A DNA stretch of 64,000 nt from CAWAHD01 sp963781785. GTDB taxonomy: Bacteria > Planctomycetota > Planctomycetia > Isosphaerales > Isosphaeraceae. The DNA lies in NCBI GenBank assembly GCA_963781785.1, contig CAWAHD010000005.1:1240001-1304000 (forward strand), given 5' to 3'. Positions 19,134 to 29,245 of the stretch are shown here, piece by piece (the stretch's first letter is position 1; every line of letters starts with the position of its first letter). The notes beneath the pieces were generated by a model. That model was not told the origin of the DNA, made no database searches, and saw nothing but the letters and a program-made list of their open reading frames with translations. The translations under genes and the position numbers were made by a program.

Positions 19134-20093
19134 ATGAAAAACGGACGGGAAAACCGCGTGGCGATCAGCAGACGCGACTGGGGCCGCGGCGCGCTCGGTC
19201 TGCTCGGGCTTTGCTCTCTGGGACTGGAGGGCTGCGAACTGCGGGCTGGCTCAGCTCCGGAATTGGTCTGGGGTGTCCACGGCGTGAAACCCGGCCGCCT
19301 GCACAAGCCCCGGGTCGCCGCATTCGACCGGCGCGACCAGCTTTACCTGGCGGACCTCACCGATCGGATCCAGGTCTTCGACCGGGATGGCAACTACCTA
19401 CGGGGCTTCCGTACCCCCGATTTCAACGTCGACGGGCCCAGCGGACTGACGATCGACAGGCTGGGCCGGCTTCTGGTGGCAGACACTCACTTCTATCGAG
19501 TGCTGGTGTGCTCGCCGTCTGGCGACATCCAGTTTCAGATCGGTGACGGCGTGCAAGGGACCACTCCGGGCCGGTTCGGGTATCCCACCGACGTCGTCAT
19601 CGATCGCGCCGGCCTGTTTTACGTGGCCGAATATGGGGAGAACGACCGCATCCAGACTTTTTCGCCCGACGGGACGTGGCTCCGCCAGTGGGGGGGGCAC
19701 GGCTACGAGCCCGGTGAATTCCTCAAGCCCCGCGCTTTGACCATCGACGAGAACGACCGTCTGTTCGTGGCGGATAGCTGCAATCATCGCATCCAGGTCT
19801 TCGATAGAGTCGGCAAGCTTCTGCAAACCTGGGGGTCGCGCGGCGACGGGCCGGGCCAGATGAGTTATCCTTATGACCTGGCGATCGGCCCGGACCATTG
19901 CCTTTACGTTTGTGAGTTCGGCAACAACCGCGTGCAGAAGTTCACCATGGACGGCAAATCGCTGGGACTCTGGGGAAAGGCCGGGCGCGGGCCGGGCCAA
20001 TTATTCAACCCCTATGCCCTCGCCGTCGACAGCCAGGGAAGTGTGTCGGTGGTCGATTCCAATAACCACCGGGTGCAGCGATTTCGAATGTAG
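19134..20093 (+). CDS. NHL-repeat lipoprotein
   Basis: The N-terminus carries SRRDWGRGALGLLGL, a twin-arginine-like signal, and then LGLEGC, a lipobox with Cys near residue 34. Six or so NHL blades follow, recognisable by GPGQ/GxF then YPYDLAIGPDHCLYVCEFGNNRVQKF and similar units. The protein is therefore a membrane-anchored beta-propeller facing the periplasm. It stands just upstream of the VWA operon and may be expressed with it; the gap is about 95 bp. Its ligand is unknown. Confidence 0.85.
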   Translation: MKNGRENRVAISRRDWGRGALGLLGLCSLGLEGCELRAGSAPELVWGVHGVKPGRLHKPRVAAFDRRDQLYLADLTDRIQVFDRDGNYLRGFRTPDFNVDGPSGLTIDRLGRLLVADTHFYRVLVCSPSGDIQFQIGDGVQGTTPGRFGYPTDVVIDRAGLFYVAEYGENDRIQTFSPDGTWLRQWGGHGYEPGEFLKPRALTIDENDRLFVADSCNHRIQVFDRVGKLLQTWGSRGDGPGQMSYPYDLAIGPDHCLYVCEFGNNRVQKFTMDGKSLGLWGKAGRGPGQLFNPYALAVDSQGSVSVVDSNNHRVQRFRM

Positions 20094-20187
20094 ATGATCT
20101 TGAGCGGGCGGGATCCTCGCCCGCCTCTGCCATCAGGCTGGTGCGCGAGGGCGAGCACCGCGGAGATTGGCCCCGGAGAAAACGACG

Positions 20188-23100
20188 ATGATGCTCGGTA
20201 AATGGTCGATCTCGTTCGGCAGTCCCTGGTGGCTGTTGCTCGTGCCGCTTGTGGTGACACCACTCGTCTGGTCGAGCTACCGCAGCCTGGCGGGGCTGGG
20301 CCCGATCCGCCGCGCGATGGCGATCCTGCTCCGGACGACGGTCATCACCCTGATCATACTGGCCCTGGCCGAGCTCCAGACTGTCTGGCGATCGGACCGC
20401 CTGGCGACGATCTTCGTCCTCGACGTGTCCAACAGCATCCCGCATGACCAGCAGAAGGCGGCCTTCGAATATGTGGTTGCCGCGTCGACCAAAAGGCGGA
20501 AGGACGACCTGGCCGGCCTGGTCGTCTTCGGCAAGGAGCCAAGGGTCGAGGTGCCACCGGCCGCGGGCGAGCTGAACTTGATCGGCATCGAGAGCCGGAT
20601 CGACCAGGAGAACACCGACATCGCCGCGGCAATCAAGCTCGCCCTGGCCAGCTTTCCCGAGGACACCGCCCGCCGGATCGTCGTCCTCTCCGACGGCAAC
20701 GAGAACCGGGGCAGCCTGTTCGACCAGGCCCTGTCGGCCAAGGCACTCGATATCCAGGCTGACGTCGTGCCGATCGAATACTTCTACGACCGCGAGGTCC
20801 TGGTCGAGAAGGTCTCGATCCCTCCCGACGTCAAGAAGGGCGAGACAGTCAACATCAACGTGGTGATCCGCGCCAGCGAGCCGAGCCGAGGCACGCTCCA
20901 GATTTACCAGAAGACCGACAACTACCGGGCCCCTGCCGCCGACAATGACCAGCCCGAGCCGATCGAGCTCCAGCGCGGCGTCAACGTATTTCAGCGCAAG
21001 CAGCTTATCACCGCGCCAAACTTTTATACCTTTGCGGCCGAGTTCATTCCCGAGGAGGGAAGCGGCGACCAGCGCCGGATCAACAACGTCGCGGAAGGGT
21101 TCACGCACGCGCGGGGCACCGCCCGGGTGCTCCTGATCGAGGGAACCGCCGGCGAGCACGTCGAGCTGGTCAAGGCCTTGAACGAAAAGAACATCGAGGT
21201 CAAGGTCCTGGTCGCTCCCAAGATCGACGGATCCGGCGGAGTCGGCGGCGACCCCCTGCCCACCGACCTGGCCCAGCTTCAGACGTATGACTCGGTCATC
21301 CTGGCCAATGTGCCCAAGGAATCGTTCACCGAGAGCCAGCACCAGCTCCTGGCCTCCAACTGCCACGACATGGGCGCAGGGCTCGTGATGCTGGGCGGCC
21401 CCGACAGCTTCGGCGCCGGCGGCTGGATGAACACGCCGGTTGAGAAGGCACTGCCCGTCGACATGCAGATCAAGGCCGTCAAGGTCCAGGGCATCGGAGC
21501 CATGGTGCTGATCATGCACGCCAGCGAGATCGCCGAGGGAAACTACTGGCAGGCCCAGGTCGCCAAGGCCGCCATCAATGCCCTCTCGACCTACGACTAC
21601 GCCGGCATGCTCCACTGGGAAGGCCAGGAAGCCTGGCTGTTCACGCTGCGGCCGATCGGCTCCGGGCGGAACAGCATGCTCCGCGCCATCGACCGCATGA
21701 ATCCCGGCGACATGCCCGACTTCGACCCGTCGCTCTTGATGGCCATGAAGGGGCTGAACGGGATCCGCGATGCGATGAGCAAGCACATCGTGATCATCAG
21801 CGACGGTGACCCGACCGACCCTACAACCCGGGTCATCAACCAGCTCGCTTCCAGCAAGGTGACCGTGACCACCGTGCTGACCGCGGCGCACGGTAACGAC
21901 GCCCATGCCATCTCGATGATGCGAAACCTCGCCAACAAGACGAAGGGGCGGTTTTACAACGTCACCAACCCCAAGGCCCTGCCGCGAATCTACCAGAAGG
22001 AAGCTCGTTCGATTTCCCGGCCGTTGATCTTCGAGCAATCGACTCCGTGGGCGCCGCGGCTCAACTATCCGATCACCGAGCCGGTGATGCGCCTTTCCAA
22101 GCCGCTGCCCCCGATCACGGGGCTGGTCCTCACCACGGCCAAGGAGAACGAGTTGGTCGAGATCCCGATGGTTTCGCCATTGCCGGCGGGTCAGATGAAC
22201 CCGGTCCTGGCCCACTGGACCTACGGGCTGGGGCGGTCGCTGGCGTTCACGTCGGACGCGGGCCGGCGATGGGCCAAGACCTGGCCCGACTGGTCGAGCT
22301 ATTCCGCATTCTGGTCGCAGGCGATCCGCTGGTCGATGCGGCCGGCCAACCGGGGCGACCTCAGCTTGAACGTCCGCCGCGAGAACGGCCGGATCAAGGT
22401 CGTCGTCGATGCGCTGGGCAAGGATACCCGGTTCCTCAACTTTCTTCAGATCCAGGGCAACGTGATCGACCCCAATCTGAGCTCCACTGCGATCGAGCTC
22501 AAGCAAACGGCCCCCGGCCGCTACGAGACGACGATTGAACACGTCGACGCCAGCGGCAACTATTTCGTCAACCTAGGCTACCGGGGCTCCGATAACGTCC
22601 AGGGGGTGATCTCATCGGGAGTGTCCGTCCCCTATTCCGACGAGTACCGCGAGCTCCGCTCCAATCCCACCAGCCTCGAGACCCTGGCCTCGGTGACCGA
22701 CGGCATGGTCGTCTCCTGGAAGCCGACGGGAGACGGCCGGATGGACATGACGAAAGTCGCGGACCATTTTCGTCGGGATAATCTGATCAACCCCCGCTCG
22801 TTTGCCCCCCTCTGGCCCAGTCTGCTTTGGCTGGCGGCCTGCCTGTTCCTGGGCGATGTCGCCGTGCGGAGAATCGCACTCGACTTCAACTGGATCAAGA
22901 CGACGATTCTGAAGGAGTGGGAGCGGATCCGCGGCCGCGAGACCGTGACGAGCAGCGAATACATGGACAAGCTGCGGAGTCGCAAGGCCGAGGTTGACGA
23001 GCAGATCGACCGGTCGCGGGCGGCGCCGCGGGCCGAGTCGTCGCCGCTCCTGCCGAGCGAGCCGCCGGCGGCCGGACCTATCGGCGAGCCGCTCCTGGAG

Positions 23101-23284
23101 GGCCCCGAGATCGCAGAGCGCGCCAGGCGGCGCGAGCCGCCGAGAAGGAGCGCCCAAGCTCGCCGCGCCGCCGCCCCAGACCGAGAAGCAGAGCTACACA
23201 GACCGCTTGCTCAAGGCCAAACAGCGCGTTTGGGAAGACCGCGAGAAAGAAAAGGGAGGGGAGGCCGGCACTCCGAAAAAATGA
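20188..23284 (+). CDS. Large membrane VWA-domain protein with GATase1-like domain
   Basis: The product is about 1,030 residues. Two N-terminal helices (GSPWWLLLVPLVVTPLVW, LLRTTVITLIILALAEL) precede a VWA domain with the MIDAS DVSNS and IVVLSDGNENRG. A middle GATase1-like part (ARVLLIEGTAGEHVELV to VMLGGPDSFGAGGW) follows, then a second VWA-like part (HIVIISDGDPTDPTT). A late helix (SLLWLAACLFLGDVAV) leads to a charged tail. A frame change near 23150 gives the natural end, SYTDRLLKAKQRVWEDREKEKGG, stopping at 23284; the uncorrected frame runs to 23337 with unlikely sequence. It heads a VWA-MoxR-DUF58-BatA-like operon. It starts at ATG 20188; the open frame also has a TTG at 20167. Confidence 0.85.
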
Positions 23285-23382
23285 AGGTTGAAGCCGGAAG
23301 GATGAATGAAACCGGGGTCCGGTCCCCAGTTCACTGATTATCGCAATTGCTCATCATCTGCCCACGAAAGGACCGCTCCAAC

Positions 23383-24408
23383 ATGCCCGACGTAACCCCT
23401 GAATCCATCGAAGCCCGGGCCGAAGGCTTTCGAACTGCCTACGAGCGAGTCAAGGCCGAGATCGCCAAGGTCATCGTCGGCCACGACGAGATCGTCCACG
23501 GCGTCTTGACCTGCCTGTTCATCGGCGGCCACGCGCTCCTGGAAGGCGTTCCGGGCCTCGGCAAAACGCTGCTGGTGCGCACCCTCGCTGACGCCGTCTC
23601 GCTTGATTTCAACCGCATCCAGTTCACACCCGATCTGATGCCCGCCGACATCATCGGTACCAACATGGTGATGGAGCTCCCCGACGGACGCCGGATCTTC
23701 GAGTTTCAGGCCGGCCCCGTTTTCTCGCAGATCGTCCTCGCCGACGAGATCAATCGAGCCACTCCCAAGACGCAGTCGGCGCTCCTGGAGGCGATGCAGG
23801 AGCACTCGGTCACCGTCGGCGGCCACATCCACAAGCTCAAGGAGCCGTTCTTCGTGATGGCCACCCAGAACCCGATCGAGCAGGAAGGAACCTACCCTCT
23901 TCCGGAGGCGCAGCTCGACCGGTTCCTGCTCAAGCTGGTCGTCGGTTACTCGACGCGCGACGAGCTGAGCACGATTCTCGACCGGACGACGCGCGGCGAA
24001 TCGCCCAGGGCCGAGAAAGTCCTGGATGGACCGGCACTGCTTGCACTTCAGGCGCTGGTTCGCGACGTGATCGTCGCGCCGCACGTGCAGGACTATGCCA
24101 TTCGTCTGGCCCTGGCCACGCATCCTCAAGGACCGTACGCCACCGACGTGACCAATCAGTATATCCGCTGGGGAAGCAGCCCGCGCGGCGTTCAAACCCT
24201 GGTCCTCGCCGCCAAGGTGAGGTCGCTCCTCGACACGCGGTACAACGTCAGCTTTGAAGACCTGCGCCGCGTCTATCTGCCCAGCCTCAGGCACCGCGTC
24301 CTCTTGAATTTCGAGGCCCAGGCCGAAGGAATCGATCCCGATGAAGTCTTGCTGAAACTGCTCGACTCTGTGCCGGAGAAACTGGAAGCCCGCGCGGCGG
24401 TCGCGTGA
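23383..24408 (+). CDS. MoxR-type AAA+ ATPase
   Basis: This is a 341-residue AAA+ ATPase of the MoxR branch. It has Walker A GVPGLGKT near residue 54, Walker B IVLADEINRA, sensor region MATQNPIEQEGTYPLPEAQLDRFLLK, and the typical RWGSSPRGVQTL near the end. MoxR proteins act with VWA-domain partners to assemble or activate protein or metal-cofactor complexes, and both VWA and DUF58 proteins flank it here. It starts at MPDVTPESIEARA. The stop overlaps the next gene's start region. Confidence 0.95.
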   Translation: MPDVTPESIEARAEGFRTAYERVKAEIAKVIVGHDEIVHGVLTCLFIGGHALLEGVPGLGKTLLVRTLADAVSLDFNRIQFTPDLMPADIIGTNMVMELPDGRRIFEFQAGPVFSQIVLADEINRATPKTQSALLEAMQEHSVTVGGHIHKLKEPFFVMATQNPIEQEGTYPLPEAQLDRFLLKLVVGYSTRDELSTILDRTTRGESPRAEKVLDGPALLALQALVRDVIVAPHVQDYAIRLALATHPQGPYATDVTNQYIRWGSSPRGVQTLVLAAKVRSLLDTRYNVSFEDLRRVYLPSLRHRVLLNFEAQAEGIDPDEVLLKLLDSVPEKLEARAAVA

Positions 24409-24806
24409 AATCTCAGCAAGCGGATCGGCCGCTAGCCACCATGCACGACATCTACGATCCACCACCGGCACCCGATCGCGACTGGACTCCCACGGAGCCC
24501 GAGCGCCTGGTCTTCACTCCCGGAGACCTGGTCTGCCTGATGGGTCTTTGCGCTGTTCTTTTTGCCGCGTCGGCGCTCTTGTGGCGGACGGAGCCCGAGC
24601 TGGTCCTGGCCACGTCCGCGGCCGGATCGCTCGTGATCCTCGAAAGCTGGTTCACCGCCCTGGGCTTTCTGCACAGGTCTCCGCAGTCTCGAATCCGGGT
24701 CCGCTGGCTGGTCTTTCTGGCTGCCCTCTCCCCGTGGCTGGTCGGGATCGGCCTGGCCGTAACCGCAATTCTGTCGATTTTCTGGGCTTTTGATCGAATC
24801 GTCTGA
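24405..24806 (+). CDS. Small membrane protein in the MoxR operon
   Basis: The 133-codon frame starts at a GTG overlapping the moxR stop; an internal ATG at 24441 is an alternative. A soluble Pro-rich start (PPPAPDRDWTPTEPERLVF) is followed by helices at GDLVCLMGLCAVLFAASALL, LVLATSAAGSLVILESWFTALGF and WLVFLAALSPWLVGIGLAVTAILSIFW. I do not recognise a family. Its place between moxR and the DUF58 gene suggests a membrane partner of that system. Confidence 0.75.
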   Translation: MKSQQADRPLATMHDIYDPPPAPDRDWTPTEPERLVFTPGDLVCLMGLCAVLFAASALLWRTEPELVLATSAAGSLVILESWFTALGFLHRSPQSRIRVRWLVFLAALSPWLVGIGLAVTAILSIFWAFDRIV

Positions 24807-24857
24807 CGGACCGTCTTGCTCTTAACCCCGGCCCATCCCTACTTCGAGGAACGACTC

Positions 24858-25807
24858 ATGGCAGCGCCCGTTCCGGCCTCCGAGACCAGAACCGCCAAGC
24901 CGGCGACGGCCCGCAAGGACGACGACGGCTCGGGACCGCTTCTCGACCCGGAATTCCTCCACAAACTCGAGCAGCTCGAGCTCGTGAGCCGGCGGATCTT
25001 CGTGGGCCGCATGAAGGGCGAGCGCAAGAGCAAGCGGCGGGGGTCGTCCGTCGAGTTTGCCGAGCACCGCAACTACGCATCCGGAGACGACCTGCGACAC
25101 ATCGACTGGAACGTCTACGGCCGGCTCGACCGCCTGTTTCTCAAGCTGTTTCTCGAAGAGGAAGACCTGCACGTCTACACCCTGCTCGACACCAGCCTGT
25201 CGATGGACTTCGGCAAGCCGACCAAGCTGCGATATGGCAAGCAAGTCGCCGCGGCGCTGGCGTTCATCGGGCTGGTCAACCACGACCGGGTCGTGCTCGA
25301 TACCTTCAGCGCTCGTCTCGATCAGGGGCTGCACGGGGTGCGCGGCCGCTCCCAGATGTGGCGAGTCGTCCAGTATCTCGAGCACCTCGCGCCCTCCGGG
25401 GCCAGCGATCTCACCGCGGCCGCGCGGGAGTTCGCCATCCGGCACGCCGGTAAAGGGGTCGTCGTCGTCATCTCCGACTTTCTGGACCGCCGCGGCTATC
25501 AGGATGCCCTGCGCTACCTCCTGGCAAGAAACATGGACATCTTTGTCATCCACATCCTGAGCCAGGAGGAAGTCGAGCCCGAGCTGGTGGGCGACCTTCG
25601 CCTGGTCGATGCCGAGGACGACGAGACCGCCGAGATCACGATCAGCGCACCCTCTTGAAACGATACAAAGACAACCTCAACGGGTTCGTGGGCGGCCTGA
25701 AGGCATGGTGCACTCAGCGAGGGATTACTTATATTTTTACCAACAATCTTTTTCCGTTTGACAAGCTGATCCTCAACTACCTGAGGCAGCGGGGGCTGGT
25801 CAAGTGA
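24858..25807 (+). CDS. DUF58 domain protein (one frameshift near the end)
   Basis: This is a DUF58 protein of about 316 residues with the signature RRGSSVEFAEHRNYASGDDLRHIDWNVYGR and a degenerate VWA fold (LLDTSLSMDFG, VVVISDFLDRRGYQDAL). An extra base near 25650 closes the frame at 25658. The true end continues LLKRYKDNLNGFVGGLKAWCTQRG to FDKLILNYLRQRGLVK at 25807, which is the usual DUF58 C-terminus. It is the customary partner of MoxR. It starts at ATG 24858, after AGGA. Confidence 0.9.
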
Positions 25808-25819
25808 ACGAGTCTTTTG

Positions 25820-25957
25820 ATGAATGAGTGGCAGGTCAAGGATCCCCTGGTCTTCTTCGGTGCCGCAAGTCTGGTCGTCGCGTACGTGATCTATATGATG
25901 ATCCGGCGCAAGAAGTCTGACCGCGCTGGATTTGAAGATCGGGACACGGAGCTGTAA
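25820..25957 (+). CDS. 45-residue single-helix membrane peptide in the MoxR operon
   Basis: The start is MNEWQVKDPLVFFGAA and one helix is present (DPLVFFGAASLVVAYVIYMMI), followed by a charged tail RRKKSDRAGFEDRDTEL. It lies 12 bp after the DUF58 gene and 15 bp before the BatA-like gene, so it is clearly inside the operon. No family is recognised. The codon usage and spacing argue for a real small gene. Confidence 0.6.
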   Translation: MNEWQVKDPLVFFGAASLVVAYVIYMMIRRKKSDRAGFEDRDTEL

Positions 25958-25972
25958 CGAGCGGGAGTTACG

Positions 25973-28089
25973 ATGGGAACTTTCTGGAGTGGGCTGGGTC
26001 GCCTGGGCATGCCGCTGGAGTTCAGCTCGCCGCTGGGAATGGCTTCGTGGGCGGCGCTGGCGGGCGTGCCGGTGGGGATCATCGCGACTTTACTTCCTCA
26101 AGCTCAGGCGGCGGCCGGTGCGCAGTGCCGAGCACGATCCTCTGGCGCCGCAGCCTGGAGGACATGCATGTCAACAGCCTGTTCCAGCGGCTGCGGCGCA
26201 ACTTACTGTTGTTCCTCCAGATCCTGGCCGTCCTCCTGGCAATGCTCGCCCTGGCCGGACCCCGGATGCGGGGGAGCAGCGGCCAGGGCCAGCGGTTCGT
26301 GCTTCTGATCGACAACTCCGCCAGCATGTCGGCGACCGACGTCACTCCGACCCGGCTGGCCGAGGCCAAGAAAGCCGCCAAGAAGGTCGTGAGCGAGATG
26401 GACGCCGACGACCTGGCGATGGTGATCACGTTCGCGGATTCCGCGAAGGTCGAGTCGAATTACACGAGTGATCGCCGCGCTCTGTTGCGCCGTATCGAGT
26501 CGATCGAGCCGTCGCAGGCGCGGACGTCGCTGCGGGAGGGGCTGCAGGTGGCGGCGGGCCTTGCCAATCCTTCCAAGCAAATCGGCGAAGGCGTCGTCGC
26601 GTCATCGGTGGTCACTCCCAAGCTGTTCATCTACACCGACGGAGGCTTTCCCGACGTCGAAGGCTTCAGCCTGGGCAATCTCGAGCCCGAGGTCGTCGTG
26701 ATCGGGCCTCCGATTCCTCCATACACCCCTCCGGCCAACCCCGGCGAGACCCGGAGGGTCGTGGCCAACCCGTCCGACAACGTCGGGATCATGACTCTCC
26801 AGACCCGGCGCGATGAGGACAAGCCCGATCTTTATCAGCTTTTCGGCCGGGTTCATAATTTCCGCGGCGAGGAGGTCGCGACCGAGGCGCAGCTCTACCG
26901 GGTCGAAGCGGGCAAGCCGGCTGCCGAGGGCAAGCTCATCGACGCGATCGCCCTCACGATCGGCCCCCGCGGGGAGCAGTCGTTCAAGTTTGACCTGCCG
27001 GAGACCGGCCTGACGGCCTTCGAAGTCAGGCTCACCGTTAAAGACGCCTTGGAGCTCGACAACCGGGCGTTCACCGTCGTCGGAACCACCCGCAAGGCCC
27101 AGGTGCTCGTGCTCACGGAAGGAAACCGTTACCTCACTGATACCCTCAAGACGCCCTCGGCCGTCGAGCGGGCCGATGTCAAGATCATGACGCCGGAAGA
27201 AGCGAAGAAGCCGGAAGTCGTTCGCGACCTGAAGGGCGGCCGCTTCGACCTGGTCATCTTCGACGGCGTCAAGCCCGAAACGCCTCCTCAGGCCAATGCG
27301 CTTTACTTCGGCGTCTTTCCCCCCGGGCCGGCTTACGCCAAGGCCAAGGATGTCGCCCAGCCGGTCATCCTGGATTGCGACATCGCTCACCCGATCATGC
27401 AATACGTCCGCGACCTGCCGCTGGTGTACATCGCCAAGGGCCAGGTCGTCGAGCTGCCACCCGGTGCCAAGAGCCTGATCGAGGGCAACCAGGGCTCGCT
27501 CGCGTTCACTGTTCCGCGCGAAGGCTTCAGCGATACGGTCGTCACCTTCCCGCTAATGGACGGCACCACGCCGAACACGACGTGGTTCCGGTACATCAGC
27601 TTTCCGCTCTTCATCCTCAACAGCGTCCAGGCCCTGGGAAATGTCCGCGAGGGAGCCGGCGAAGAGATCGCCGAGCCGGGCCGGCCGGTGGTCATCCATG
27701 CCGAGACCCCCAGCCGCTCGATCAGCGTGACCGGGCCGGCCGGAGGCTCTCCGGAAACGGTGGCTCGCTCGAACCAGGGGGCGTTCGTCTACAACAAGGC
27801 GGCGACAACCGGCGTCTATCTCGCAGAGTGGGAGGGAAACGGCAAGCTGCCGTTTGCTGTCAATCTCTTCGATGAGCGCGAGAGCGACCTGGCCCCCCGC
27901 GGCATGGTTCCCGATGGAACGCCGGACGCGGCGGCCGAAAGCTACAAGATCACGATCGGCCACAACCCCGTCACCGGCACCCGAAAGCCGCCGGCCGTCC
28001 GCAAAGACGTCTGGTGGTACTTCGCCCTCATCGCCCTCGGTGTTCTTCTCGTTGAGTGGTACATTTATAATCGGCGTGTTTATATCTGA
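25973..28089 (+). CDS. BatA-like membrane VWA protein (two frameshifts near the start)
   Basis: The N-terminal BatA segment reads MPLEFSSPLGMASWAALAGVPVGIIA, then LYFLKLRRRPV, then VPSTILWRRSLEDMHVNSLFQRLRRNLLLFLQILAVLLAMLALAGP. The three pieces lie in three frames, with changes near 26085 and 26125. The VWA domain has the MIDAS DNSAS (FVLLIDNSASM) and a YTDGGFPDV segment. A long beta-rich region and a final helix (WYFALIALGVLLVEWYIY) follow, about 700 residues in all. It acts at the membrane with MoxR and DUF58. The 3' end overlaps the convergent phosphoesterase gene by 62 bp. Confidence 0.85.
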
Positions 28090-29245
28090 TCTCGTCCCGG
28101 CCGCTCTTGAGCGAAAACCGGGTGATTTCCGGTAAGCAGCCGTACCGGATCGGGTGCTTGCCGGCGATTCCCTCGCTGACATACAAGAGCGTGGAACCGC
28201 GGCGGAAGAACCCCCGGTCGTACCGGCGCGAATACCGGCTGGGCATGAAGACCGGACCCAGAAGCGGCAAGCGAATCTGGCCGCCATGGTTGTGCCCGGA
28301 GAACATCAGGTCAACCCCCCAGTTGCTCGCCTGGTAGAGCAAGTCGGGCGTGTGGCTGAGCAGGACGCGAAACTCGGCTGGCGGCACGAGCGACGGGTCG
28401 ATCGCGCGGCCCCAGGGCGCGGACGTCCCTCCGACGGCCACCGTCGTCCCATCGAGATCGAGCACCGTCCACGTCCCTTCCAAGGTTTCGAAGCCAGCCC
28501 GCCCGAGCTCGCGCACGATCGCGGGCAGGTCATGTTCTTGGTCGTGGTTGCCCAGAACGGCAAACTTGCCGAGGCGCGACTCCAGTGGCCCGAGAAGCCC
28601 GTCGATCCAGCCAATCGTGTCGTGGTGCTCCACCAGGTCGCCCGTGACGAAGATCAGGTCGGCCCGCCAGTCGAGGCAGGCTTCCAGCACCGACTCGAAG
28701 AACCGCCGCTGGAAGCACGGAGCAAGATGCAAGTCGCTGAGCTGGACGATCTGAAGCCCGTCGAGCGACGTAGGCAGGTTCGGGATCGTCACATCCCATT
28801 CGCGAGCGCACACACGAAACGAATCGTGACGGGGAAGCCGCAAGAGCCAAGAGTTTCGGCCGCTGCCGATCAGAGCCTCTGCCCCTTGTGTGAGCGTGAG
28901 GTCGACCGTGCGGGACGTGCCCGCGATTCCGGCGGGCCGGCGCCTCAGTGCAAGCCAGAGCGAAGCCAGCGGCCACCCGAAAGCTCCCGAGGCCAGGCAA
29001 AGCACGGCATAACCCGCAAATGGCCATGGCCAGTGCCACCAGGGCTCTCGGAGGTGCATCCACAACAAGAACGCCGACGAGATCGAAAACACCGCAACCA
29101 GGACCGCGCGGGCCCGACCGAGCAGGCGCTCGGAATATCCCAGGCTGCTGACCAGGTTGACAGCTACAACAAGATGGCAGATGTGTCCCAGGGCCGCCGG
29201 CACTCCCAGCGCCACCATGACCGGCCAGGTCCAGTCATGAGTCAT
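28028..29245 (-). CDS. Membrane-anchored metallophosphoesterase (calcineurin-like)
   Basis: The N-terminal third has about four helices (VMVALGVPAALGHICHLVVAV, RARAVLVAVFSISSAFLLWM, FAGYAVLCLASGAFG and more). The catalytic domain shows every metal motif: QLSDLHLAPC, VTGDLVEHHD, VLGNHDQEHD and FSGHNHGGQIRLP. This is the YkuE/YaeI type of phosphohydrolase, acting on phospholipid head groups in characterised relatives. It is followed on the DNA by the convergent BatA-like gene. It overlaps by 11 bp the end of the signalling gene upstream, so the two are probably co-transcribed. Confidence 0.9.
   Translation of the reverse strand: MTHDWTWPVMVALGVPAALGHICHLVVAVNLVSSLGYSERLLGRARAVLVAVFSISSAFLLWMHLREPWWHWPWPFAGYAVLCLASGAFGWPLASLWLALRRRPAGIAGTSRTVDLTLTQGAEALIGSGRNSWLLRLPRHDSFRVCAREWDVTIPNLPTSLDGLQIVQLSDLHLAPCFQRRFFESVLEACLDWRADLIFVTGDLVEHHDTIGWIDGLLGPLESRLGKFAVLGNHDQEHDLPAIVRELGRAGFETLEGTWTVLDLDGTTVAVGGTSAPWGRAIDPSLVPPAEFRVLLSHTPDLLYQASNWGVDLMFSGHNHGGQIRLPLLGPVFMPSRYSRRYDRGFFRRGSTLLYVSEGIAGKHPIRYGCLPEITRFSLKSGRDEIRYKHADYKCTTQREEHRGR

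Noticed and set aside
20005..22542. An 845-codon open frame on the minus strand.
   Set aside because: It lies entirely opposite the VWA protein gene, which has clear domains. The antisense product is Arg/Asp/Gly/His-rich without motifs, the usual shadow of GC-rich coding DNA.
23338..24471. A 377-codon minus-strand frame opposite moxR.
   Set aside because: It is an antisense shadow of a well conserved MoxR gene and has no recognisable domain.
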